DNA from: Candidatus Zhuqueibacterota bacterium
Lineage (GTDB): Bacteria > Zhuqueibacterota > Zhuqueibacteria > Residuimicrobiales > Oceaniaggregativiventaceae
Assembly (NCBI GenBank): GCA_014728115.1
Contig: WJME01000039.1
Location: 1-50,640 of the forward strand
Length of the DNA: 50,640 bases
Direction of reading: 5' to 3'
Part shown: in pieces, positions 17,415-27,000 of the stretch
Layout: each line of letters opens with the position of its first letter
Position numbering within the stretch: position 1 is the stretch's first letter
Notes under the pieces: model-generated
Told to the model about the DNA's origin: nothing
The model's input: only the letters and a program-made list of their open reading frames with translations
Databases searched by the model: none
Translations under genes and position numbers: made by a program

Positions 17415-18602
17415 TTAAACGACAGGGATTTTGGGTTCACCCCGACAAAGTTCAATAACAGGAGCTTCGGTGGGGCAGCCTATGCGAAACGGGAACCAGT
17501 GACCCATGCCCGAGGTGGTGTAGAGATGTGTGTCACCCATCCGATAATGTCCCCAGCTATAGGGCTCCTGACCCAGAGTTTCCAATACTGGTTTGCCCTG
17601 AAATCCGATTTGTCCGCCATGCGTGTGTCCGGCTAGAACCAGATCAACATTCAATATCGAGGCCATATTCAATGCCCTGGGACGATGGCTCAACAGCAGG
17701 GTAAACATGTCTTGCGGAGCATCTTTGAGAGCTTTGGTAATGGTTTCTTTCATAAATTGGTCAATACTGTGTTTCAATATACGCGGATCGTCTGCACCCC
17801 CTACAAATATTTGCTGGCCATTGTGATCGAATAACTGGCCAGAATCTCTCAAAAAGGGCAGTGGACTGTTGCTGAGAATATCAATGGCTTTTTCAGATCC
17901 CCGATAGTATTCGTGGTTACCGATAGAGGTGAATCCTGGTGCGAGAGAGGCCATCATTTCCAGAGCTTCAGGTAATTGGCTCAGGTCATCGGCAATATCA
18001 CCCGTCACTGCGACCATATCGGGCTTTTCGGTCTTGAGGTCATGCAGCACTTTTCCCAGATCATCGAGATTGAAAAAATACCCCAGATGCAGATCGCTTA
18101 GATGTGCGATTTTGAAACCATCCAATTCAGGAGCAAGATCAGGGTAATAGATATAAAGACGAGGAATACGAACAGATTGGTGAGAATTGGCAAAACCCGC
18201 GGTGCTGGCACCCAGTGCGACGCCTGGAAAGGCAGCCACGCCCAGTCGAAGAAATTTTCGTTTTCCCGGATCCACACCCGGATTGGGAACATGGACTCGT
18301 TTCCAAAGGGAGTTGAGCAAATGGCTGATGGGGAGAGTGATCAGTAAAAAGGCGCTGGCAATGGATGTCAATGCAGCACCGGTCATACCAATGCGCTGCA
18401 TATCAAAGGGCCCTATGGTTCTGCCAATGAGCCATATGAGAGCGAATGTGATTCCTCCAAGAATCCATAACCAGGATGCCCAGGAAAGAAATGGATGCTT
18501 CCATCTTCTTTTGTTACTTCTTTTCAAGAACCAGCCTGCAATAAACGGTAAAACTGATATGATGAGTAAACTGGTTAGTATCGGTAAAAAATTAAATGCC
18601 AT
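17415..18602 (-). CDS. Membrane-bound metallophosphoesterase (YaeI/YkuE-like)
   Basis: 395 residues. Three or four N-terminal hydrophobic helices (residues 5-95) anchor it. A basic RKFLRL stretch near 115-120, followed by a hydrophobic segment, is typical of this family. The calcineurin-like domain starts at about 160: HLSDLHLG (Asp170, His172), TGDIADD (200-206), IGNHEYY (227-233), then LSHRP and AGHTHGGQ, which complete the two-metal site. Relatives hydrolyse UDP-diacylglucosamine-type or other phosphoesters at the membrane; the substrate here is not determined. Located downstream of the heparinase-like gene on the same strand. Confidence 0.9.
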   Translation of the reverse strand: MAFNFLPILTSLLIISVLPFIAGWFLKRSNKRRWKHPFLSWASWLWILGGITFALIWLIGRTIGPFDMQRIGMTGAALTSIASAFLLITLPISHLLNSLWKRVHVPNPGVDPGKRKFLRLGVAAFPGVALGASTAGFANSHQSVRIPRLYIYYPDLAPELDGFKIAHLSDLHLGYFFNLDDLGKVLHDLKTEKPDMVAVTGDIADDLSQLPEALEMMASLAPGFTSIGNHEYYRGSEKAIDILSNSPLPFLRDSGQLFDHNGQQIFVGGADDPRILKHSIDQFMKETITKALKDAPQDMFTLLLSHRPRALNMASILNVDLVLAGHTHGGQIGFQGKPVLETLGQEPYSWGHYRMGDTHLYTTSGMGHWFPFRIGCPTEAPVIELCRGEPKIPVV

Positions 18603-18715
18603 GAACTGTTTCCGTCTCTAGAGTCTTGCTGGATGCGACTCAGTTAACCTGTTCTGCGGATTTGTGTGTCTTTTTTGTCCAGAAAGAATTTAACGTTTCG
18701 TAACTCATAAAGTTC

Positions 18716-20548
18716 CTAAGAGCCCCAATCAGATAATGGTTTTAGTTCAGGTTGCTCTACCTGTCGGGCAAAGACGACTGCGATTCTCGTTGATGAATCG
18801 GCGGTTGTGTTTCGGATGATCAATCGTTTAAAACCGGTATTGGCGCGTTCCGGGGATGGAGCCCGGGCATCTGTTGTATCAAACACTGCGGTTTGAGGTG
18901 CCAGGATGTTGGCGTACAAAGTTTTTCCATCTTTATAGAGTCTTGCCGAGGAACCCAAAAGATCGATGTCAGCATCTGTCATAACATGCCAAACATAGTC
19001 ACGAGTTGAATCTTTCCACGTGATTTCATCCTGAATGAGAAATTGTTCTTTGTCGACTAGAGCGAGTCCTCTTTCCACTTTGAGGGCGTGGGGATGATAA
19101 GCCTGGCTCAGGTCAATGCGGGCGTACTGAGCGGGACCCTGTAAATGGTGTTCTGTCACTGGTGCTTTAGCATTAGCACGTTGCAGATCATTGTTGAGGG
19201 TTAGGGTGTTGTGACTTTTACTGCCCAGTCGAAAATAACTCCAGCGGGTGCCCCCTTCTTTGGCATTCCAGTAATCGGGTAAATTATAATCATCCTTGCC
19301 CAAATCCGTAATCCATCGTATTCCCAGCGCATCAAACACAAATGTGCCGAGATCCAGGTGAGCATGATTGGCTTGATTGTCTCCTCCCTTGCAACCGATA
19401 AAAAATGCATTCGGATCATTCCATTCGCTACGCATAAAAACCACTTCGATGCCGCTATAATAGGCACTGGGTTGGGGGAGATCGTATCTTATGGGGTCGG
19501 GTTGATACCACAAAATATCAAATGGCGACGGATATCCTCTTTGCTCAATAATCTCTCTTTTTAATCGGTTTCGTTGTTCCAGAGCGCAAAGAGGCAAGTC
19601 ATATTCCTCTGCCAGCCAAAAAAGAGAAGCCATGGGACCTGTGCGGGGATTGGCATCGGCATAATTGAACGAGAGGTTTGTCGGCCCGGTTGCATGGATG
19701 GGAAAATGTCCGGCCTTGTCCAGTCCAGGAGCGGATGTGAGATCAAAATCAGTACCCAGAGCGGTCTGCAAAGCCTCTAACATATAAACCGTATATCGCG
19801 TGGCATAGGACCAGTATCCCGGGCCTTCTGCCCACCCACCGTCAGGTGCATAGCTGGCAAGGGCATAGGGGAGTCCTGTAATCGCATGATTGAGAATGGT
19901 ATTGCATTCTGTGGGATAGCGGTCAGCAAGCGCCAGGGCGCCAACCGTCAGGCCGCCATTACAGACCTGATTCCAATTGAACGCATCCCTGACCCACCAC
20001 GCGGGTTGTGCATAGGCTTCCAAACCCGGTTTGAGTCCATATTCATAAATGGCCTTTTCGATTTTCAGTCGACCGGAATCATCCAGTGTATAATAGAGCC
20101 AGTCATATCCCAGGGATAAAGCATTGGTCATTTCGGCAACATCCAGAAAATGACTGGGATTCCAGTCCGGAAATGAAGCGGCTGCCAGCATTTCCTGTTC
20201 GGCACGCGCGGCAAAATCCGAACGTCCGGTTAGGTAATAAGCCAGTGCAAGAGTGGTGACCCGGTGCAAGCAGGTTCGACTTTTTGACAAGAGTCGTGGA
20301 CCGATGAGCTCGTACTGAATGGGCTCCTGGTCGAGCATGGAAGAAGCACGCATCTGCAATCTGTCGAGGAGTCGTTGCAAAAAAGGATCTTTTTGGGCTT
20401 GTAAGCGGCGTTGTGAGACGAGATCGAAAGAAAGTAAAAGCCGCGGATGATCCTTTTTCAGTGTTTGTAGTCGGTTCGGAGGTATCTCCTCTTTTGCAAG
20501 ACAAAAGACACTGGTGATCAATAAGGTGAACCCTATGAACGATTTCAT
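18716..20548 (-). CDS. Secreted heparinase II/III-like polysaccharide lyase
   Basis: 610 residues. The ATG at 20548 follows AAAGGAGG closely and begins a signal peptide (KSFIGFTLLITSVFCLA); the longer frame to 20770 overlaps the divergent gene's start. Residues about 25-370 form an (alpha/alpha) toroid, with HPRLLLSFD near the start and the NWNQVCNGGL stretch as a candidate catalytic helix. From about 390 comes the heparinase II/III beta-sandwich, with the hallmark GGDNQANHAHLDLGTFVFDA and SHNTLTLNN. The histidines and tyrosines needed for beta-elimination on uronic acids are present in these stretches. Likely substrates are alginate-, heparin- or ulvan-like glycans. It is divergent from the methyltransferase gene. 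Confidence 0.88.
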   Translation of the reverse strand: MKSFIGFTLLITSVFCLAKEEIPPNRLQTLKKDHPRLLLSFDLVSQRRLQAQKDPFLQRLLDRLQMRASSMLDQEPIQYELIGPRLLSKSRTCLHRVTTLALAYYLTGRSDFAARAEQEMLAAASFPDWNPSHFLDVAEMTNALSLGYDWLYYTLDDSGRLKIEKAIYEYGLKPGLEAYAQPAWWVRDAFNWNQVCNGGLTVGALALADRYPTECNTILNHAITGLPYALASYAPDGGWAEGPGYWSYATRYTVYMLEALQTALGTDFDLTSAPGLDKAGHFPIHATGPTNLSFNYADANPRTGPMASLFWLAEEYDLPLCALEQRNRLKREIIEQRGYPSPFDILWYQPDPIRYDLPQPSAYYSGIEVVFMRSEWNDPNAFFIGCKGGDNQANHAHLDLGTFVFDALGIRWITDLGKDDYNLPDYWNAKEGGTRWSYFRLGSKSHNTLTLNNDLQRANAKAPVTEHHLQGPAQYARIDLSQAYHPHALKVERGLALVDKEQFLIQDEITWKDSTRDYVWHVMTDADIDLLGSSARLYKDGKTLYANILAPQTAVFDTTDARAPSPERANTGFKRLIIRNTTADSSTRIAVVFARQVEQPELKPLSDWGS

Positions 20549-20630
20549 CAGACCTCCTTTGCCGAAAAGATAAGAAAAATAATTCGAGGATGCAAAAAGT
20601 AAAAGCGGTGACAGCAAAATGTCTACTTTT

Positions 20631-20641
20631 ATTCTATACCA
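20631..20641 (-). promoter_or_regulatory. Possible extended -10 for the heparinase-like gene
   Basis: On the minus strand this reads TGGTATAGAAT, an extended -10 (TGn plus TATAGA) about 80 bases upstream of the lyase start. TTGTCC further upstream is too close for a normal -35. Pattern only. Confidence 0.25.
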
Positions 20642-20747
20642 CATCACTGCTGGACAAGAGTGATACCACACCAATCTGACCCGAATGGATAAAATAGAGA
20701 CTCTATTACGTTTAAAGGTATAGATTACAGAAACAATGGGAGATCTC

Positions 20748-21509
20748 ATGCCACAAGATAAATCGCTCAATTTGTTCTTTGAATTACATCATGATTTGCC
20801 ACGCCAGGCCCCGGGAGACCGCGAATTTACACAAAGGGCGTTTCAGATGTGCCGAGATATGCCGCGCAAGCCCAAGATTCTGGACGTTGGATGCGGACCT
20901 GGCCAGCAAACTCTTGATTTGCTGGAGATATCCGATGGCAACATCATTGCCGTAGATAATCATCAACCCTATCTCGATGAATTGATGAGACGCGCCCAGC
21001 AGGCCGGTGTCCAGGACCGCGTGGCTCCATTGAAAAAAGATATGCATGAACTCGAATTTGATCCAGAGACCTTTGACCTGATTTGGGCTGAAGGGTCTAT
21101 TTATATTTTGGGATTTCAAAAAGGATTGAAAACGTGGAAACGCTTTCTCAAGCCCGGCGGATACATCGCCGTGACAGAGCTTACCTGGTTGCAGCCAGAC
21201 ACCCCTGCAGAACTCTTGGCATTTTGGAATGAAGCTTATCCTGCCATGCAGGATATCGATGCCAATGTGGACGAGTTTCATAATCAGGGTTATGAACTAA
21301 AGGGTCATTTTGTTTTGCCAGAATCGGCCTGGTGGAATAACTATTATTACCCCTTGCAGGAAAAGATGCCCTCCTTTCGTAAGAGCTACGAAGATGAGGC
21401 TCAGGCACAGGAAATTATTTCAACAGAGCAACGAGAGATTGATTTGTATAAAATGTATGCGGACTATTATGGATATGTCTTTTATGTTGCCCAACGGATA
21501 GAGTCGTGA
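20748..21509 (+). CDS. Class I SAM-dependent methyltransferase
   Basis: 253 residues from the ATG at 20748, chosen over the ATG four codons earlier because GGGAG sits at the right distance. Motif I is ILDVGCGPGQQTLDL, with the acidic residue after strand 2 in IIAVDNHQPYLD. DLIWAEGSIYILGF is motif IV and FLKPGGYIAVTEL motif VI. No signal or membrane segment. The substrate is unknown; the motif order fits small-molecule methyltransferases of the UbiE/Methyltransf_11 type. It is followed 70 bases later by the oxidoreductase gene on the same strand. Confidence 0.9.
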   Translation: MPQDKSLNLFFELHHDLPRQAPGDREFTQRAFQMCRDMPRKPKILDVGCGPGQQTLDLLEISDGNIIAVDNHQPYLDELMRRAQQAGVQDRVAPLKKDMHELEFDPETFDLIWAEGSIYILGFQKGLKTWKRFLKPGGYIAVTELTWLQPDTPAELLAFWNEAYPAMQDIDANVDEFHNQGYELKGHFVLPESAWWNNYYYPLQEKMPSFRKSYEDEAQAQEIISTEQREIDLYKMYADYYGYVFYVAQRIES

Positions 21510-21579
21510 AAAGGGGACTGGTATTTCTGGTTTTTTTAATTTTTTATGGTTATATTCGTGAATTAAAAAACAGAGGATC

Positions 21580-22566
21580 ATGATGAAAGTAAAATGGGGA
21601 GTCTTGGGAGCAGCAAAAATCGCTTTGAATAAAGTGATCCCAGCCATGAATAATAGTGAACATTGTGAGGTGTATGCAGTTGCGTCGCAAAATAAGGCCA
21701 AGCTCAAAGGATATCCATTCTCCGAAAAGTTGCAAATATTCGATTCTTATGAAGAGCTGCTGCAGGATCCCAACGTCGAGGCCGTGTATATTCCGCTGCC
21801 CAACCATCTTCATGTTCCCTGGTCTATCAAAGCCATAAACGCAGGCAAGCATGTATTATGTGAAAAACCGATCGGATTGAGCAGCCATGAAGCAGTGAAA
21901 TTACTCGAGGTATCACAAACTCACCCAACCATCAAGGTTATGGAAGCATTCATGTATCGTTTCCATCCACAATGGCAAAAGACCAAACAATGGGTCCGAG
22001 AGGGTAAAATTGGAGAGTTGCTAACCGTTCATTCGCATTTTTCCTATCACAATACTGATCCTGAAAATGTTCGCAATAACCCGGATATCGGGGGTGGGGG
22101 ATTGATGGATATCGGCTGCTATTGTCTCTCTCTTGCTCGATTTTTATTCGGTAAAGAACCCCGCCGCGTTCAGGGGCTTTTGGATTATGATCCGGTTTTC
22201 CATGTGGATCGTTTAGCCAGTGGTGTACTTGATTTCGAAACCGGTACAAGTACATTTTCCTGTGCCACACAGATGACTCCCTATCAAAGAGTACAGGTAT
22301 TAGGCAGTGCCGGGCGTATTGAGATCGAGATTCCATTCAATGCACCCAATGACAAGCCCTGCCGGATTTGGCTACAACAGGATGGAGAACCTCAAGAGAT
22401 CACTTTTCCGGTGACTGATCAATACACCTTGCAGGCAGACACATTCAATATGGCCATCATCAATGACACCCCTGTACCCACGCCACTCACCGATGCAGTG
22501 GCTAATATGAGGGTTTTAGAGGCGGTGAACGAATCCTCCCAGCAAGGCCATTGGGTGATCCTGTAA
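21580..22566 (+). CDS. Gfo/Idh/MocA-family sugar oxidoreductase
   Basis: 328 residues; two adjacent ATGs (21580, 21583) follow AGAGG. The N-terminal Rossmann fold shows WGVLGAAKIA, and the NAD(P)-binding EKP triplet is at 95-97 in HVLCEKPIGLS. The C-terminal alpha/beta domain has GGGGLMDIGCY, the usual catalytic-helix region with Asp and, in place of the common His, a Cys-Tyr. Members oxidise or reduce sugars, inositols or their nucleotide forms. It could act on sugars released by the nearby lyase, but this is guesswork. Confidence 0.9.
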   Translation: MMKVKWGVLGAAKIALNKVIPAMNNSEHCEVYAVASQNKAKLKGYPFSEKLQIFDSYEELLQDPNVEAVYIPLPNHLHVPWSIKAINAGKHVLCEKPIGLSSHEAVKLLEVSQTHPTIKVMEAFMYRFHPQWQKTKQWVREGKIGELLTVHSHFSYHNTDPENVRNNPDIGGGGLMDIGCYCLSLARFLFGKEPRRVQGLLDYDPVFHVDRLASGVLDFETGTSTFSCATQMTPYQRVQVLGSAGRIEIEIPFNAPNDKPCRIWLQQDGEPQEITFPVTDQYTLQADTFNMAIINDTPVPTPLTDAVANMRVLEAVNESSQQGHWVIL

Positions 22567-22671
22567 GGGACGTCGCTTTCATGCAAACGCAGGTGTGTCT
22601 AGAGCGTCCTGCCGGAGGGCAATAGAACTCTCATTCTCGGTCGACTCGAGCACATATAGTCTGGAGTGAAT

Positions 22672-23766
22672 ATGGTTTATTTGTTTATTGTTCTCTCGTT
22701 TATCCTGGGTGTGATTGCAATCGCTTATTTGCGCCGGTTGGATCTATATGAAAAAGAGCCATTCGGAAAAATGCTGGCTGTGACGGTTCTTGGAGGAGCC
22801 ATTGCTGTTATTCTTGCTCTATTCCTCTATGCTGTACAAAAACAGATTATCGTTTTGGACCTGCAATCAGCCATAGGAGCCATGTTTATTATTGGACCTG
22901 TGGAAGAATTTGGTAAGCTGGCGGGACTTTTACTGACTTTATTCATTTACAAAAAAGAACTCAATGAACCTGTCGATGGTCTGCTCTATATGAGTTGTGT
23001 GGCTCTGGGGTTCTCCTTGATCGAAAATCTCTTTTATGCTCTTCCCGGGCCGGAAACACATGCTTTGATTCTGACAAGATATTTTATCAGTACACCTGCT
23101 CACATTTTTTTTAGTGCCATCATGGGATTGGCGTTTTGGGGGCAAAGAAAAGGGCTTTTTGGTCCCATGGCTCTGATTTTTGCGTTTATTGTGGCCAGCT
23201 TTATGCACGGACTATATGATCTGGTCCTCTTTTATCCTGTTATCAGCTTGTTGTTTTTCCCTTTGATGTATTTCTATTATCGATTTATGAAAAACCTGAT
23301 CTCGTTCACTCTTGCACGTTCTCCTTTTTATGTGTCCTTGTTCGAGTGGATCGACAACAGCGAATCGGTTATTGAACCCGGAGACACCTGTCTTAATTGT
23401 AGTGACCTTTCCGACAGAGCGACCTATCGATTGGGCAAAATCAGGGTACAATATTGTGAAAAATGTAATCACTATTTAACTCACTTGTCAGGCCTGAAAC
23501 ATGTTTTCCGCTATTTTGGCTGTATCCTGGGACGCCTGCCGTCCCGATTTTCCATCCGGCACAGTAAAAAAGCACACCAATATGGCACCCTTTACGATCA
23601 TAACCTGATCGATTGGAAAACAAAAAATACTGCCTTTGATCTTATCCCTTTTGATAAGGATTTAACCAGACTCAGGATGAACCGACTCGAGCGAATCAAT
23701 TCGACGTGGTGGTATCGTACTTTTTTCCATTCAAAGACACCAGCACCCAAAAGGGTCGTTCAATAG
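22672..23766 (+). CDS. PrsW-type intramembrane metalloprotease with zinc-ribbon tail
   Basis: 364 residues; the ATG at 22672 has GGAG seven bases upstream (a GTG two codons earlier is weaker). About eight transmembrane segments fill residues 1-205. PrsW/CAAX-protease-like motifs are all present: GPVEEFGKL with Glu78-Glu79, GFSLIENLFY with Glu118, TPAHIFFS with His144, and FMHGLYD with His179 and Asp183. Residues 240-265 carry a C-x2-C-x18-C-x2-C pair, a zinc-ribbon-like extension not found in the Bacillus PrsW that cleaves the anti-sigma factor RsiW. The tail should be cytoplasmic. No sigma or anti-sigma gene lies nearby, so the target is unknown. Confidence 0.87.
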   Translation: MVYLFIVLSFILGVIAIAYLRRLDLYEKEPFGKMLAVTVLGGAIAVILALFLYAVQKQIIVLDLQSAIGAMFIIGPVEEFGKLAGLLLTLFIYKKELNEPVDGLLYMSCVALGFSLIENLFYALPGPETHALILTRYFISTPAHIFFSAIMGLAFWGQRKGLFGPMALIFAFIVASFMHGLYDLVLFYPVISLLFFPLMYFYYRFMKNLISFTLARSPFYVSLFEWIDNSESVIEPGDTCLNCSDLSDRATYRLGKIRVQYCEKCNHYLTHLSGLKHVFRYFGCILGRLPSRFSIRHSKKAHQYGTLYDHNLIDWKTKNTAFDLIPFDKDLTRLRMNRLERINSTWWYRTFFHSKTPAPKRVVQ

Positions 23767-24077
23767 CTGCGCCGGTCTATACGGATCGTTTTTTGTAGAG
23801 ACAATCGTTCGGATTGATACACTCTTTTTCCTGCCTTTCGATTCTATTATTACCTATCGATCATTTTTCCTCGTTTTGGCTTTTCGATCTAATTCTTTGA
23901 TTGTTTTTGTTTTAGGTTGTGAAAAATATAAGTGAAAGCGAAAAATTTTTTTGCCAATCCTTGAATATTTTGGTATGTATTACAAACGAAATTCAGGCCT
24001 GGTTATTGCATAAGAAAGCCTGTTCCGTATACCTTTCGCAGACACTGTTCTTTAACTATGATTTGAGGTTCTCGATA
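23767..24077. other. 311-base gap before the first giant gene
   Basis: Pyrimidine-rich in its first 150 bases with no supported gene. The giant gene's frame continues upstream to 23919 but without a ribosome-binding site or signal sequence. Holds the candidate promoter listed separately. No terminator hairpin for the PrsW gene was found. Confidence 0.5.
23951..23979 (+). promoter_or_regulatory. Candidate promoter for the giant-protein genes
   Basis: TTGCCA at 23951-23956 and TATGTA at 23974-23979 are 17 bases apart, and TGG directly precedes the latter, giving an extended -10. It would leave a leader of about 90 bases before the ATG at 24078. Pattern only; FCB bacteria often use different promoter consensus sequences. 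Confidence 0.35.
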
Positions 24078-27000
24078 ATGACAATGGAAAGTTTAGGACG
24101 AGCATTCTTGACGGGGTTGTTGGGTGTTTTATTGTGGAATGGTTTGCTTTTATCTGCTCCTAATCATAGCAGATTATACTATTTCAATCCCCTGACGAAT
24201 GAGGGGGAAGATGAGTTGGCTCAGGTGACCAATTCAAATGGCAAGTTTGTCGAAGGTAGCGGCTGGACTGCTACGGCCTATAACAGTTATTTAAATATAG
24301 AAATGAAAGATTATTTACCTCCCGAAGGTACTCTTGAAGTCAAGGTAAAAAACTTTTCACCGGATCGTATGGAAAAGGATTGGCAACCGGTATCCATATG
24401 GTCGAATAACAATGCCCACTTTTATAATGCTGACCAGACCGCTACTGCTTATGCTTTTTTTAAAACTGAACCCAGGCTTTATGTCGATGGAAAGCTATAT
24501 TGGGTCTTGTGGAGCACCCCTTTTGCATATGCGGAAGGAAAAAAACCCTGGGAAAAATATGCCTACAAGTATTATCCGTTTGCCGAACAAGCTTACTCGG
24601 CCTCAAAGACCTACACATTTAAGATTGTATGGACCCCTGAAAAAAATTATCTGATGATCGATGGGTTTGAGCAAGAAATGCCACATCCGGGTTCGTTTGG
24701 GCCGGTGGAGCTTTTTAGAAATATTTATCTGGGAACAGACATGCGCACGGTTTATCACTCTATAAAAAATGTCTATTTTACCGATCTGAAAATTTATGTC
24801 CCTGAGAGTGATATCAAATTTAAAGAGATCTCTCACAGCAGGGGGCTCGATTCTGTTTCTCTTTTCGGGGGCCAGGGCGGTACTCTTGCTGACATCAATC
24901 TTGATGGTCTCGATGACCTGATTGTTGCCAATTGTGATATCAATAGCGCAAAAATGGATGCCCTGTTCATGCAACAGCAGGACGGTGCTTTTCTGGACGA
25001 GTCCGGCCTGCGAGGCGTTATGACACCAGAGTGCTCGCGCAGCACCGGATATGGCGATTTTGATGGCGATGGGGATATCGACTTGTTTCAGGCAGTCACC
25101 GATGCCCCCAATAAACTTTATCTTAATAACGGTGACGGGACGTTCAGCAATGAATCTTCTGCTCGAGGGATTAATTCTCAATCCAATAACACCACCGATG
25201 TGGTGGTTCTGGATGTCGAAGGTGACGGCGACCTGGATATCATCGCTGTAAATTCCTATGGGGCGCACGAGTTTTACATCAACAATGGCAATGGTTCCTT
25301 TACTCCCGAAGATCGCGGATTATCTGCTGCCGTTGGTTCGGACGAAAACCGGGTAACCGGTATTGTCGCTGGTGACGTCAACGGGGATCACGCTCCTGAC
25401 CTGTTCGTGGCAAGGCGATATATCCCTTGTGTATTGCTCATCAATAACGGTTTCGGACAATTTACCGATCAAGCCAATAGCGCAGGCGTTGCATTCAATA
25501 CAAAAGTCAATACTCCCAGTTTTTTGGATTATGATAATGACGGAGATTTGGATCTGTTTGTCACCCAGGCAGCGGATAATCTCGATCCTGATCCTTATGT
25601 TCTGGTGTTTGAAAATGATGGCAATGGACAATTTATTGATCGTACGACAACCATAGGTATTCAAGGCGATTCCTTTGGATTGTATAGCGGGGATTTTAAC
25701 AATGATACATTTCAGGATCTCTACTTGTTGACGAGCAATCGTAAAAATCCCTTATTTGCTTCAAGAATTTATATGAATACAGGAAGCAAGGGGTTTCGTC
25801 TGGAATCCGGTACCGGCGCTGAAGTCGTTTATGCTGATGGCCGAGGAGGGGTGGTTTCTGATTTTGATCGCGATGGATGGGTCGATATATTGGGTGTCAG
25901 TTATGGAGGCACGCTTGGCACTGCAAATGATGAATATGGTAAAGATCGTTTGTTGAAAAATAGCTCTGCCGACCATATAACCAGCGATAACCATTACCTG
26001 TTGCTGGAGCTCCTGGATAAAGATGAACATCTTGTAACCGCTGGCGCCAAAATTTGGATATATCCTGCTGGGTCTCTCGGTCAATCCGGGAGCTTGATTG
26101 GATATCGCGATTTTCATCGGGGTGAAGGATACAAGAGTCAAAAATCAACCGTCATGCATTTCGGCCTGGGACGCCATTCCAGAGTCGATATTCGTGTCCG
26201 TGACTCCAAAGGTAAAATTTCAGATTATACAAGCATCGATGCCGATCAGCTTTTTCGCGCCGGAACCAAGCTCCCGCCGCCAGTTGCCATAGAACCTGCT
26301 TCTCCATTGACCCTTCAGGGAACTGCCGGTGCAGAATTACCGGATTCGTTGCAAGTCAGAGTCATGGATAGCGATGGATTTCCTGTAAAAGACCAACCAG
26401 TGGTTTTCATGATCACGCAAGGCCAGGGCAGCCTTAACAACAGCGGTCTTTCAGTGACGGTTCCCAGCGACAGATCCGGATTGGCGCGAGCTGCATGGAC
26501 GTTGGGAACGGATCTTTCCCTGCCAAATCTCGTGAGCGCCAGCTCCTCTTTTGAGGGGAGTTCTCTGGAGGGGTCTCCCATCACATTCTCTGCATCGGTT
26601 GCAACCGGAAAAGATTCTCTGCTGACGGTTGTAAGCGGTGACGAACAAATGGGGGCAAGAGGAACCCGGCTACCCGATTCCATCATTGTACGTGTACATG
26701 ACAATTATGGGAATCCTCATCCCGGTGTTAAAGTCAGATTCGCGATTCTTAGCGGTGGTGGAACCATAGAGGGGGCGAGTGAAAAGATTGTTCGCACAAA
26801 TACAGCAGGGCGCGCCGCCGTTAGCTGGACTCTTGGGAATGTCGATGGTATTAATGCGCATTCGCTCAAAGCCGCTCTTGTTTCGACAGCCGCTATTTCA
26901 CATACGTTTTATGCCTCTTCAATATTTGGGCCCCCACATGACCTGATTCGTATCAGCGGTGACGGCCAGGTCGATACAGTCGGGCAAGCTTGTCCTGATT

